DNA from: Penelope pileata
Taxonomy: Eukaryota; Chordata; Aves; Galliformes; Cracidae
Length of the DNA stretch: 64,000 bases
Direction of reading: 5' to 3'
Assembly: GCA_013396635.1 (NCBI GenBank)
Contig: WBMW01005104.1
Span: 416,843-480,842 of the forward strand
Part shown: positions 50,036 through 61,527 of the stretch, piece after piece
Layout: every line of letters begins with the position of its first letter
Position numbering within the stretch: the first letter of the stretch is position 1
Translations under genes and position numbers: made by a program
Notes under the pieces: model-generated
The model's database searches: none
Told to the model about the DNA's origin: nothing
Seen by the model: only the letters and a program-made list of their open reading frames with translations

Positions 50036-51666
50036 ATATATACATAGGGACAACTGATACCTTCAACAGAAAGTTTATTTTCTTTTCATACTGCAAGTAG
50101 CATTCTGCACAGTGAATAACAGCAAGAAGATATCATCGGGTTCAAGTGGTTCCCTCTAACTGTCTAACATTTAATTCATTATGACAATAAGATTCCTTTT
50201 TGATGATAAATTAGGCAGTAAAACCTTGTTTTTCTCCAGGAAGAGTCCTACTTAGAACTTGTATGGCAAAGTGATGCAGTCCTACATAACTGGTATTTGT
50301 TATTCTGCTTTAATTCAAGAAGTGTTATACTTTAAGCACAATCTCTTTAAGCACAAAATGATTTTTATTAAGTCATACAACATCACAGCACATATAGATT
50401 TTAATGTTTTGTACAATAAGTCTTTAGGAAGATCACCACAACCTGACAAGAAGCTACAAGATAGCACATTTGTTCTGTCTTACTAGTGAGAGATTTTGCT
50501 AGGTAACTCTGAGAAATTTAAATGAGATTTACATGTGTATAAGAGAAGAAAAATGCTCTGCACGTTTTATCTCCTTCTTGCTTCAAGACTTCTTTAATTA
50601 TCATTTAAGCTATAGCAGTGTCAAAAAGTTAGCATTCCTTTTGAAAAGAACATTGAAAGAGACTCAGTACCTCCCCCAAATTATTTTAACATATAGACCT
50701 GAATCAGCACGTAACATCACCTGTAATTTAATTTTTGTATGTTGAATAGGCATGCAGATTTCAACCCCACTCCTCTTTTCAGCAGAAATAGTACATTTAA
50801 ATTAACTTGTTTCAGAGCACGTCCTCTACTGTCTTTCCAATGTCTGTATTCAAAACACCTCTTCCATGGAGCATTCCACTTACAGTAACAATTCAGCTCT
50901 TTCTATACTCTTCTTGTGATCTTTGCATCTACAGATAAGTAAAAGATAGCAAGGGGACAACAGCTTTTTATTAACAGAGTAAAACACAACACTCGTTACT
51001 ATAGCTCCCATCTTAGTAAATGGTTTGTTCTTTAGCTCTCTCTGCCACTTCTCCAAGATGCAGAGATTTACCCCCAAATGTCTTTGGTACACAAACTTTC
51101 TAATAACCCTACAAAGGTGTTCACTCAGAAGTTTCAAAAAATTCTACTTTTCATGAAAATTCACAGGACGCCCAGATCCACATGCAAAGCCAACTAACCT
51201 CCCATTCACTAAATTGCTGTATTTCAGAGATTTTCTAAAAATTGGATTAAAATTGGAAAGTAGTTTTTAAATAAAGATGGAACGCTGTGGGAATCTTTAA
51301 CATGACTACAACATATGTAGCCTATGTGGTATAAAAATTTAAGCAGAATAAACTTCAAAACACAAAAATTACAACAGCCTGCTTGTAGCAATGATCATTT
51401 CAGGAATTTAAAAATAAAGGATAGCCCTCATGACAAGCAGCTGATTGGAAATATAATAAAATGAGGTACTTTGTTTAGGTCTCTGATAAGTTTCTGTAAT
51501 GAAATTATACCAATACCCATCCTAAAGTACATTCTAAAATCAATTTGGTGTACATAGTGAAAGATACCACATAAAGGAAAAATAAACATTAAGAAATTCA
51601 ATCACTGTTGCCAAATGAAAAGACAGAATCTCATAGTTACTAAACATCACTTCAATTTCAAAAATT
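50036..51666. other. Unique A+T-rich DNA, no gene seen
   Basis: Only short frames (at most 85 codons) without domains. No simple repeat of note and no transposon recognised between the LTR fragment and the CR1 copy. Confidence 0.6.
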
Positions 51667-52137
51667 TCATAGAATCATAGAATGGTTCAGGTTGGAAGGG
51701 ACCTTAGAGATCATCTTGTTCCAACCCCCCTGCCATGGGCAAGGACACCTCCCACTAGACCAGGTTGCCCAAAGCCCCATCCAGCCTGGCTTTGAATACT
51801 TCCAGGGAGGGAGCATCAACGACTTCTCTGGGCAACCTGTTCCAGTGTCTCACCACCCTCACAGTGAAGAATTTCTTCCTTATATCTAGTCTAAATCTAC
51901 CCTCTTCCAGTTTATAACCATTACCTCTTGTCCTGTCACTACCTGTCCTTGTAAAAAGCCCCTCCCCAGCTTTCCTGTAGGCCCCTTCAGGTACTGGAAG
52001 GCTGCTATCAGGTCCCCCCGCAGCCTTCTCTTCTCCAGGCTAGAATCCTAACTTTCTCAGCCTGTCCTCGTAGGGGAGGTGCTCCAGCCCTCTGATAATC
52101 CTCGTGGCCCTCCTCTGGACCCGCTCCAACAATTTGA
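51667..52137 (-). mobile_element. CR1 LINE 3' fragment
   Basis: The plus strand starts TCATAGAATCATAGAATGG, the reverse complement of the diagnostic CR1 3' octamer repeat. It then carries GTTGGAAGGGACCTTAGAGA, CCATGGGCAAGGACACCTCC and GCCCAAAGCCCCATCC, and ends in CTCCTCTGGACCCGCTCCAA. These correspond to the 3' UTR and the end of ORF2 read backwards. About 470 bp remain, typical 5' truncation. It departs less from the consensus I know than the other CR1 pieces here, so it is probably the youngest. CR1 does not normally make target-site duplications and none is seen. Confidence 0.95.
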
Positions 52138-53739
52138 CAAGGAAGTCCACAGAACCCTGCAAAAACTCAGAAATGTTACAGTATATGCATAACTGACAGG
52201 TCCTTACTTTTTGAGTTTGTTATTTAAACATGGCATCTTTGAAGCAAATATAAATACAATAATCTCTAACCATAACAGGAATATTACAGAGAAATTAAGA
52301 AAATAGCCAGTATATCTTGAAGCTTCAGGAAATAGTCTCCTTAGAGGCTTCTTAAAAGCATAAAGCCTAAACAATTTTCCTCCCCAAATTGTTATTTATT
52401 CTGACATTAGTGGCAGCTTTGTTTCCAAATTTCTAAATATATCTGCTGAGTTGAGAAAACATAATGAATGTCAAAGCATAATCTGTATGATAAAAAAAAA
52501 AAGGGGTGGGGAGCCATTTCAACTGGAAGAGCTTGATGCCTCTCAGAGGGAACAGGCAGGCTTCTGCCACCTTCAGAACTGTTTTGCCTGCCAATTACTG
52601 CTCCACTATGACATTATTAAGGAAATACTCAAAGCCAAAGCATCCTTCCTCAATACCTCTCCACCATCTGTGGGTGTTTAATGGGGCTCTGAATCCTCCA
52701 GTATAAGTATCTATTTAAAGCTTTACATATTCTTTATCATATGCACCCCCTAGCCCAGTTATATGACCCCAGACTGAGGCAGGCAGGCAGTTGCATGACA
52801 AGGTCATCACTCTTCCTAAAAGAGACATCTTTATATATAATGCAAACAGCACACAGATGAAGGTCTACTTCCATATTGCAAAGAGTTTCTTGATTATTTG
52901 CACTACTGACTTTCTTTAATGCTTAAATTTGAGCAAAATATCAAAATTAGGGTCTCTTTCTTGCAGATTTACATTAAGCTAGTAAGCACAAAAAGCATTA
53001 GAGGAGTTGAGCAGACTCGAAAGAAATACAAAATTATTATTAAGAACAGAAAAAGTTGGTGATTCAGTAAACATAAACAATAAATTAGGCAAGTGGGTTT
53101 GGTTTGGGGTTTCCCCCCCCCCAGTATATTCTTTCTTCTACGTTGTGCTCAACTTTTCTCTCAAAGCCCAGCAAATATATGAAATGATTATGTATTCAAG
53201 AGTGGTGTATTTGCTGAAAGAAAGACAAATACTTCTTTATCTTGAAACTCAATTTGTGGTTGAATGATTAATGTCATCTAGGTCTTGCAATTACATAAGT
53301 TTGGATGTCACCCAGGGGGTTCAGGCTGACATGCCAGTAGAAGTACACATATTTCTTCTCAATTCAGTGCACAGGAGGGTATGTTTCCCTACATGGAGTA
53401 CAGGCTCCCTCTAAAGTTACAGTCTAACAATCAACATTGTCAGGTCTGACTGGTACAGTTTTCATTTAAATTGTTTCTTTACCATAAAAGAAAACAAACA
53501 AGAGCAGTCACTCCTGCATAATCTGTTGCACTGTCACTTTTCCAGTCACAGTTACTACTGACCGATGCTCAATCACACTTTTTCACAGGTAGCTTGCTAA
53601 AAATAACCCCAAAGGGTACAACTAGATGAAGTGATTAAATGAATAAAGAATTTATATTTTCTAACTTTGATCAAGTCATACTTAACGTTAATATTTCAGA
53701 TGAACTCTTATTTCATCATGTTCTAATAAATGTATTGGA
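52138..53739. other. Unique DNA, no gene seen
   Basis: Contains a 10-C run near 53113-53122 and frames of at most 86 codons (52451-52681, 52506-52706, 53007-53267) with no domain. Nothing recognised. Confidence 0.6.
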
Positions 53740-54280
53740 TGAGGCCTGACCTGAAAGTAATGCCTCCTATTTTATCATGTTGGCCCACAACATCAGAGGC
53801 AGATGTTGGTGGTATGGCAGTCGAGGTTGAACCTTCCCGCCCATATTCCATTCCATGTTGTTGCCATGTGACAGATGGCAGCAGAGGGGCAGTCTGACAA
53901 AATGGCATCTGACATGGAAGAGCAGGTGAAGCAAAGGTATGGAACTGAATTCTTCCATGCAGAAAAAATGGTACCCATTGATATTCATCGATGTTTGCTG
54001 AATGTTGATGGTGGCCAGACAGTGGATATGAGCACAGAGAGGCCGTGGGAGGTGCATTTTAACAGTGGCAACAGTGGGGCACCTCTGCTGGTGCGGATAT
54101 TTACAAGCACAACTCGCAGGCTCTTGTTCATTGCTGGAGAAAATGCACAGTTAATGGTGGTGACTATGTTGAAAAATAGTGTTTTGTACTCAGAATTTGC
54201 TCTATCAAATAATATTATTGTGTTTTTTGTAGTTTCCATGGAAATAAATAGGAGGTATTACTTTTGGAGAAACCTACACA
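53740..54280 (+). mobile_element. Internally deleted mariner transposon (Galluhop-type)
   Basis: Both ends carry matching terminal inverted repeats. The left end includes GAAAGTAATGCCTCCTATTT (53753-53772) and the right end its complement AAATAGGAGGTATTACTTTT (54245-54264), with weaker matches outside. Between them lie the 5' leader, the N-terminal part of a mariner transposase and a 3' tail, including the AAAATAGTGTTTTGTA-type stretch typical of the chicken mariner family. Full-length mariners are about 1.2-1.3 kb, so more than half of the interior, including the catalytic DDD region, is missing. The element cannot mobilise itself. The exact outer ends and TA target duplication are blurred by mutation. 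Confidence 0.85.
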
Positions 54281-54285
54281 AATAG
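53875..54285 (+). pseudogene. Mariner transposase remnant: DNA-binding domain fused to a 3' tail
   Basis: A 136-codon frame starts in the mariner. Residues about 10-60 resemble the first helix-turn-helix of mariner transposases (EEQVKQRYGTEFFHAEKM, then IDIHRCLLN and a TVDMST..W..HF segment). About residue 61, at an SGNSGAP stretch, the frame crosses the internal deletion. It then continues through former 3' sequence (LLVRIFTSTTRRLLFIAGEN) and out through the right inverted repeat. All catalytic aspartates are absent. A second in-frame ATG at 53902 matches the usual start better than 53875. No promoter is seen. It is best treated as a defective transposase relic, although an end-binding domain alone could in principle compete with active relatives. 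Confidence 0.75.
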
Positions 54286-56097
54286 CAGTCAGTAATTCAC
54301 AAGCTGTACATACCTTTTGTTCTCTTTCTCTCAAATTTATTTTTCACATTCGTGTCTATGAAAAGTAGATAATAGCACGTGCATATCCAGACACAATTTT
54401 TTCCTCTCTACACTTATCACCCCACTAGTTTCTTGTGTGTCTCAGGCCCAGAATCTCTGCAGACAACATGCTGCCACGGTAAACCAGGTGTTTGCTATGC
54501 TGCCAGACTGACTGCTTGGAGTGGCTGTGTTTTTAAGAAGCTTGGTCTGAAATTTAACAAGTTGACTCAGAATAATCTGTCTCAGCCCAGAGGATAAGCC
54601 ACACTTAAGTTTCAGACCTCTGAACTTCAAGTCAATTTAGTTAGCATGCCGGATATGTGAGTAAAAGTGATGGATTAGCATGTGCTCTGGCCAGCTCTGC
54701 TCACAGTGAGGAATATGCTGAGGTACAGGAGACCAGGAGAAACAGTGAAGTTTCCTCATCCACATCTCATCTGACCTTGACAGCACAAGTGCTTCCAGTC
54801 CACCTCAGGGCAAAACCACGCAGGCCAGTTCAAACCTCCTCTGACAGGTCTAAATTCAGCTGTTGGCCTTCACTTCAAGGGGGACTGAAAGCATTTGCTC
54901 AACTAAAGACAGCTAAGAGGGTCTTTATTCCTTCTTCCTGTGACACGATCATGACCAGAACCCTTGTGATACTGCTTTTAGTTTCTTCCAGCACAACATC
55001 AAAGAGATTAAAGAGCTTAAGCAGGTTAAAGACCTTTTTAACTTCACCCTGGAGGGGGCCATAAGTACTCACTGAATCTCAGTGAGAAGCAAAAAAATAA
55101 GCTAGCAATTTACCAAGGATTACCTCAGTATCGCCCCCTCCCAGCAGCAAGAGCGGTGCATTGGTGACCTACCAGATCTCCTGACAATGTCTCCTGCCTC
55201 TTGCTAAAGCATCTGCCATGTGTTGTGTGCTGAGGCTGCTAAATCTCAAGTGATGACCCATCCAAGCTGGCAGCATGCCCCTGGGGCCACAGCCAGAAAT
55301 AACACAGCCCCCTGTGAGACCCTGGGGCCTCACAAGCCTCACTCACTGTAGCACGAAACCCTTACACTACCATCAAGGCTTTTACCTGTTATTCTTTTTG
55401 CCACCCGCTATCTCAGCCACATCCCTTTCACAGTGTCTCACAGTAGATATCTGAGCAGACTCCCTCCCACATGACATATTTTTTATAGTTGAAGCATCTT
55501 CAGCATCATATCGATAAGAGACAAGCATCTAACATGGTTCTCCTCAAGGTACAGATTCACGAGTAAGAACTTTGGCAAGCATGTCACAGGCAGGCAGACA
55601 AGCATGCAGTAGAAAAGCTGTAAGATCTTCAGTAATACTGTTAAAGGAGAAACTGAACACTAAAAAATTAAGATATTTTACAATTATCCTTTCATTTGAC
55701 CACTAGCAAGGAAATTAAAATAACTGCTAAAATTTTGATACTAACTGCTATCTTGTATTTACTGGGAGCACCTAGTTCCCTACAGCTTGGTAGACTTTCT
55801 TAGCGCAAAAATTGACAAAGTCATAAGCTTGTGTATGTTCCAATTCATCCCCATTAAGAAAAACCAAGCTCCATGAAGGGTATAAATCAATCCCTTAAAA
55901 GTAGGATGTAAACTACTGTACTATCAGCAGCTATTTATGGCCTTTTGCTATCTTGCAGAAATTGGAAATATATCCCACTTATACATATATGTTGTATTTA
56001 CCTTAAAAAGCAATTTTAAAATAGAAAACTAAACAAAATAACACAAATAAGAACAAATATCAAAGTGTAAAAATCTGATTTCAAAGTGTTAGTTTTA
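54286..56097. other. Unique or unrecognised DNA, no gene seen
   Basis: A moderately GC-richer stretch. The frame at 54657-55064 (135 codons, plus) is Ser/Thr/Arg-rich with no domain, and minus-strand frames overlap neighbouring DNA. The segment 55120-55460 is C-rich and might be very old repeat, but it matches nothing I can name. The frames are not called as genes. Confidence 0.55.
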
Positions 56098-56852
56098 GCT
56101 GACGGACAGGAGGTCTGTGCTGCCATTCAGAGGGACCCCAAGAGGCCAGAGAATTGGGATGACACTAACCTTCCGAAATTCAACAATAGCAAGTACAAAA
56201 TCCCACAACTAGGTAGGAACAAAGCCTCATGTCCCTGTACAGGCTGGGGGCCAACAAGCTGGAAAGTAAATGTGCAGAGAAGGCCCTGGGGCTCCATGTG
56301 GGCACCAAGTTCACCATAAGCCAGGAATGCTCCTCTGCAGAAAGAATGCCAAACATTCCTCCAGGCTGCATTAGGCAGAACATAGCTATCAGGTCAAGGG
56401 AGGTGATCCTTCCCTCTGCTCAGCACTAGTGAGGCCACATCTGGAGTTCTGGGCCCAGTGCTGGGCTCTCCAGTACAAAAGAGACCTGGACATACCGATA
56501 CTTCCTCCAGGGAAGGATCGCGAAGATGATTAAAGGACTGGAGCAACTGTCAGGCTGAGAGCTGGGAACTGTTCAGCCTGGAACATGGAACAGAGAATAC
56601 TCAGGAGCAATTTATCCACGTGGAATAAATGTCTGATGGGAAAGAAAAGAGAGTCAGACTTTCTCAGGGGTGCCCAGTGTCAGTATGAGGAAATAGACAC
56701 AAATAGAAATACGGCAAATTCCACCCAAAAATAAGAAAGCTTTTCTGCAGTGTGAAAGGTGGTCAGACACTGGCACAGGCTGCCCAGATGTTGCAGAGTG
56801 TCCATCCTTGGAGACGTTTAAAATTCAACCCAGCCCTGAGCAAGCCTGCTCT
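56098..56852 (+). mobile_element. Old CR1 LINE fragment with ORF2 C-terminal remnant, frameshifted
   Basis: This CR1 piece is on the plus strand, unlike the others here. ORF2 similarity begins in one frame (GQEVCAAIQRDPKRPENW and LGRNK, within 56086-56319) and moves to another (YRLGANKLESKCAEKALGLH and IAIRSREVILP, within 56229-56429), showing at least one frameshift near 56230. The DNA continues with GAGGCCACATCTGGAGTTCT, GATTAAAGGACTGGAGCAAC and CAGGCTGCCCAGATGTTGCA, and ends in TCCATCCTTGGAGACGTTTA and CCTGAGCAAGCCTGCTC, the order of the CR1 ORF2 end and 3' region. The terminal octamer repeat is lost. It is an old, inactive copy. Confidence 0.9.
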
Positions 56853-57924
56853 CCAGAGGCATATACCTGCCTCAGAAATCAGACTAACACACCACATTTG
56901 TCTGCCTCAGTTTAGCCCATTTCTGCCATCCTGACAACACTCACCACACCACCGAAAGTAGCTAACCTTACTACAAGTGGAACATATCAGAAGTTGGCTA
57001 GGAAAATAAAAACAAACGTGGACATGCATACACACATGCACCACCACACAAAAATCCCAAACACCTACCTAAATGAAGTCAAATTCTTCCAGATTCAAGA
57101 AGTATTATTTGAAAGATACATCCTTTGAACAAATAAGTTTATCTGACTACTGCATCAGGATAATTAGCCTAGCCATCAGTCACACGGAATAGTCCTCCGT
57201 GGCTTGTGCTCTTGAAAACCATAGAAGCATGGAGTATTTTCACTTCTGAACAGAAGCAGCACAGCTTTTTCACTAATAGTAGGGCAATGTCCTTGACTGA
57301 ATAAGGCTCTGTGTGCAATCCACGAATACAACTCACATTTTACGTCTCCTACCAGTAGTAATGACATTAGAAATATTTTTTGCTCCTAAAAGCACTAATA
57401 TCATAATACTTATTCCTTGTACTTCAGAAACTATCTCATGACAGCAAAGTCAGTATCATTTACATATTCATTCTTCCATAGTGTTATAAACTTAAGTCAC
57501 TTAGATAATAACGCATGTCTTTTCGATGAAGTTATCAGCATACAATACGAACGCAAGAAGCCCCTAAAAACATACAACATTGTAGCAAACAGGTGTAAGC
57601 CAGATATGACAGGAAAAATATTGGCTGTTCTGATGTCTGAAAATGCATTCAGTAATCTTCCTCGATGATTAATATTTCCCACATGTAAAAGCACGCATAA
57701 AAGAGCAAGCAACAGCTGTAATTTACTGAAGGAGGTAGGACAGCTCAGCAGTAGAAGCCATCCAGGTTGTAAAATGGCAGTGTATTAGTAGTTCCCAACC
57801 ATTTAATTACAGTTTAAACTTTCCGATCTGACACAGTAATAAATTGAAAAATGCTGCATTACTGGCTATTTTTTTCTTTAAGACAGATGTTGTACATGGT
57901 ATACTGTGGACCTCTTCCATCTCT
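56853..57924. other. Unique DNA, no gene seen
   Basis: Frames at 57176-57367 (minus), 57417-57668 (plus) and 57497-57712 (minus) overlap one another and have no domain. A short CA-rich patch is at 57025-57050. Nothing else recognised. Confidence 0.6.
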
Positions 57925-58105
57925 TCCCTTCTTGCTGGTTATTGCCTGGCTAGCAGGATGTTTCATTTTAATGAAAAATACATTAGTGCATTAAGATAAG
58001 GTCATCAGTTGTTAAGTTAAATGCAATTTCTGTAATAAAATTAATAGTATAGCCCACATAAAATTCTTTATGTGGGTTAAACGCTTTTAATTACTACCTA
58101 AATTT
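57925..58105. other. TAAT-rich block with two hairpins (candidate regulatory element)
   Basis: The block carries many homeodomain-type cores (TTTAATGAAA, CATTAGTGCATTA, AATTAATAG, TTTAATTACTA). It has two inverted repeats: TTTCAT-loop-ATGAAA at 57961-57976, and CCCACATAAA-ATTC-TTTATGTGGG at 58053-58076. No open frame of note crosses it. It has the appearance of a conserved developmental enhancer, but that is inference from motifs only. Confidence 0.25.
58053..58076. other. Perfect 10-bp inverted repeat, 4-base loop
   Basis: CCCACATAAA (58053-58062) and TTTATGTGGG (58067-58076) are exact reverse complements separated by ATTC. In RNA the stem could be extended by a G-U and an A-U pair to 12 pairs. 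It is too short for a normal miRNA precursor. A dimeric protein site or cruciform is possible. Confidence 0.9.
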
Positions 58106-58934
58106 TGTTCAACTGAATGGGTAAATGGAGTATTCCTCTATAAAAAGAATGCATACACTGTAAAATGCTTTTTCAGTTCTTTATGACATGCCTTCTATAT
58201 GTTATACTATAATACACTAAGTGGCCATCAGTGTTAAAGGCTACATAAGTCTCTTGAGCAAGTTAAGGTAAAGGAGGCAGAGGAAAGAACAGTCAGGCTA
58301 TGCGGCCTGTGAAAACTGGCTTTGAGGGTGGCCTACTGCCAAACGCAGCCTTGAGTTACTGTGCAAATCCTAGATCAACGTTCCAGAGGAGGACAACCTT
58401 CTTTATTCTGATCTCCAGCGTGTGTGCAAGAACAGGGTAGTAGCACTCATCTTGAAGGAGATTAATGTCATATTCCCATGAAGGAAGAAGCACGCTTATG
58501 CTATCTAGAAGCACGTGTCCAGCTCCTAACAGAGGGTGGCCAATGCCCCTTCTCACCTATCTCACTCGAAAGGTGATACGTTCTGAGACATGGCAAACAA
58601 GGACATTAAGGAGCTCATTTGTACAGGCTTCCTTTCAAGGGCAACCCAAAGCCGAGAGCAAAAATATTAGATGTGCATGTGCAGACATGCATGCAGATGT
58701 TTGCCAAAATATGCAAGTTTTGTTAATTCATTTTATTGCAGGGGAAAAAAAAAAAAACAACAACAAAGAAGCACAGAAATGATATTTTGATTTTACACAG
58801 TGGGTACTGATGTGGCTCAGATACAAAACAAAATATAAAATATATTTGCAGCAGTACTTTCATTTAGGATATACAAACACTTGTGTTTTTCTAGATCCTA
58901 GAAAAGTATCTGAGCAACAGATATTAGAAAGACA
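58106..58934. other. Unique DNA with a poly-A run, no gene seen
   Basis: Contains 13 A followed by CAA repeats at 58745-58767. Frames at 58356-58556 (minus) and 58465-58782 (plus) overlap and have no domain. Confidence 0.6.
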
Positions 58935-59085
58935 GACAGAATATCGAGGTTAGAAAAAACTGGCTCTGATTCAATCCTCTGCTCATAGCAAGTCATCCGG
59001 TTACCTGAGGTTGCTCAGGGCTGTCTAAAACTGGACTGAGTATGTTAAAGGATGGGGACTCCAGAGTGTGTCTGAGCACCCCGGC
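58935..59085 (-). mobile_element. Very old CR1 LINE 3' tail
   Basis: On the plus strand the order AATATCGAGGTTAGAAAA, TTCAATCCTCTGCTCATAGC, GAGGTTGCTCAGGGCTGTCT and AAGGATGGGGACTCCAGAGT follows the reverse complement of a CR1 3' end (GTTGGAAGGGAC, TGCTCAAAGCA, GGTTGCTCAGGGCTGTG and GGATGGGGACTCCACA segments). Many substitutions show an old insertion. The terminal octamers are not preserved and only about 150 bp remain. Confidence 0.75.
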
Positions 59086-61513
59086 GTATGACATTCTAAA
59101 ATGGAGAATTTTTTGTGCAGTTATTTCTAAGTTCTAGTTCGTGTAAATATCAAATATTTTTATAACTGTAGCAGATCTTTGAGTTCAGTAATCCACCTCT
59201 CAGACTCGCATAGTAATCTTTGGCTATTAAAAAGAAGGCATGCTTTCTCAGTAACATTTTAAAACTTGCATGAAGTGCAACAGTTCATACGTGAAAATTG
59301 AAATCAGGATAACTACCCCAATAGCTATCAATTTCCCCTGAAATAAAACAATAAAATTATCCACTCCATTCAAAAGCAGAGATTTAAGTCTGCTCTTCCA
59401 TGATCTGGATGATTTAGATGGTTGTTAAAGGACTTAAAACAATGAGTTCCAGGAATGGTGCACTGTCCCTTTTTAAAGTCATAACAGCATTAAATAGTTT
59501 GTGTAGGATTATGGGTTTTTATTTTTTTGAAAGAACCTGAAAATTTTCTTTCAGCCAAGATTTAAATCAAAATTTTATTTTAAATCAGCTCCTGAAACTC
59601 CAAAATAATAATCAACTATTAAGTCACCTTTAATTCAGATGTCATTGAACAGCACAAATATAGGCCCAGGGACCTGAACCACAGATTTATAGTGTAATTC
59701 AATGTGCATACTTTCTCTAGGATATTTTTAGTTTTATGCCTACAACTCAATGTACATTCTTCAATTCATTGATTTATGAAAACAATATTTCCATACTGAA
59801 GCGTGTTTCCATATATCAGAATCAGATTAAATTTGACATTTTATGTTGTCTTCATTTTAACTGAACTGGATTGTGTCAACAAAAAATATCTTCCTAAATA
59901 GAAAAGAGATTGCTTTCATTAAAAGCAGCTTCAGAAATACTTGCCTTTTATGGGCTCAGACTTAACCAATTATTAAATTGACTAAGTGATTGTATAATAT
60001 TCTATGACAAAAAAAAATGAATACAAGCATCTTTTCTAGATTATTCCTCACTATGCTAACTGTATCTGCAAATAAAAAGCAAGAAGCACCAACTTTTTTT
60101 TTTTTTTTAAAAATGTTTCAGTTTTTTTTTCCTGTCTTGTTTTTTGTTTGTTTTATTAATCATGGTCATTTTTTTTAGTCCTTCTTCCTTCCTCCAATCA
60201 TTAAATGAAAACTAAATACACAAGTTTGTGATATTTTTGTGATACCAGTTCTGAAATTCTAACTGAATTGCTAAGTTACAAACTAATAAAATAAAACTTT
60301 ATAGCAGCAGCCGCCAGCACAGACTATTTACCATTTGAAAAACATCAGTCCTAGATGATTTCACTACACTGTTCAAAATCAGCAGGGGTTTTAAAAAATG
60401 CCTATAAACATTCTATTTAATAAGTCTAACAAGATTGTTACTTTCTCAAAAGATTTTTAAAACTGCACCCGCATCCTTTTGGCTACAACACATTCTCATT
60501 CTCTTACCAAATTGCTGTCATTCAGCTACTTCCATTTGGTCTCTTGCCCAGAGCAATTTATCTTTCAAATGAAATTTCACAGGTGCAAGATTTACAGAGC
60601 AAAATGTATTTCAGGCATTTTTAATAACCTGCAAACTTTCTATCCATAATATTCTTTATTAAACAGTTTGTATCCATATACATTTTTGCCAAAGCTGTTC
60701 AATTATACTTAGATCCAAAAACTTTAAATTTTGATCAACTGTATCAATTTCACTTCCTCATTGCAAAATTATTCTGTTCCACAAAAACAGAACAGAAAAA
60801 CAGAACAAACCTTTAAACTCGTAAGATTTCTGTAATATCCTCTTCTTTAAGTACATTTTTGCTAGTGACTAAAATGGCTAAGATCATGAAACCATTGTGA
60901 TAAACGGCAAGTGTTTTCCAAAACACTTTAAACTATCTTGAAAGCATACTAGCAAAGATACAGATTCACAGCCTCTGCATTAACAAATTAGTTATGTTCC
61001 CTGTACCATTAGTGAAATAAGTGTATAAACACACAGGCCTGTGAGAGCATAAGAGGGTGGGGGCTTTGGCCTGATCAAAAATGCCAGCTTTCTTCCCACC
61101 TAAGCCACTGCCATTACTTTCCTGACTCAGAGCATTTCAAGGCTTTGAAAGTAAGCTTCACATTGTAAGAAAACACAATGAACGTGAACCTAAATGTATT
61201 TAAAGTGAAAATTTATTTGGTATATATATGTATATTCCTGTGGAATTCAGATACTCCTGAAGCCTGCAACATTTCCAAGAACCTCAGCCCAGCGTTTACA
61301 TTTCAGGAAGCATCTTTCCCAAGGCTCTATTTTAAAGAGAAGCCACTTCTGGGATCTGGAAGGAATCTGCCCTGTGCTTCATACAGCAATACTTTCTAGT
61401 TTTTATTACACTAAAAATAACATAGAACCTGAAGATACTGACAGTATACCAAGTCTCCATGAGAATCAAAAATGACACTGAAGAAAATATAAAGTGGAAG
61501 ATTATGGGCACCA
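59086..61513. other. Unique A+T-rich DNA, no gene seen
   Basis: Contains a T-rich tract at 60094-60178. The segments 59880-60010 and 60295-60420 have a non-repetitive TAAT-rich texture that might reflect conserved non-coding DNA. Only short frames occur, and no repeat family or RNA gene was recognised. Confidence 0.55.
60094..60178. repeat. T-rich low-complexity tract
   Basis: Begins with 15 T and includes further runs of eight or nine T mixed with G and A. Simple low complexity. Confidence 0.9.
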
Positions 61514-61527
61514 GCACCACCTGGTGA
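61514..61527 (-). promoter_or_regulatory. Candidate CTCF-binding motif, reverse
   Basis: On the minus strand TCACCAGGTGGTGC matches 12 of 14 positions of the core CCASYAGRKGGCRS (first C is T, twelfth C is T). It also contains an E-box (CACCTG). It points toward the forward candidate at 44548-44561 about 17 kb away, the convergent arrangement typical of loop anchors. Motif evidence only. Confidence 0.25.

Noticed and set aside
53868..53895. CTCF-like word CAGATGGCAGCAG in the mariner leader
   Set aside because: The left part of the core does not match, and the sequence is explained as ordinary mariner leader.
54657..55064. 135-codon plus-strand frame next to the mariner
   Set aside because: Ser/Thr/Arg-rich without a domain; it lies outside the mariner ends and does not match transposase.
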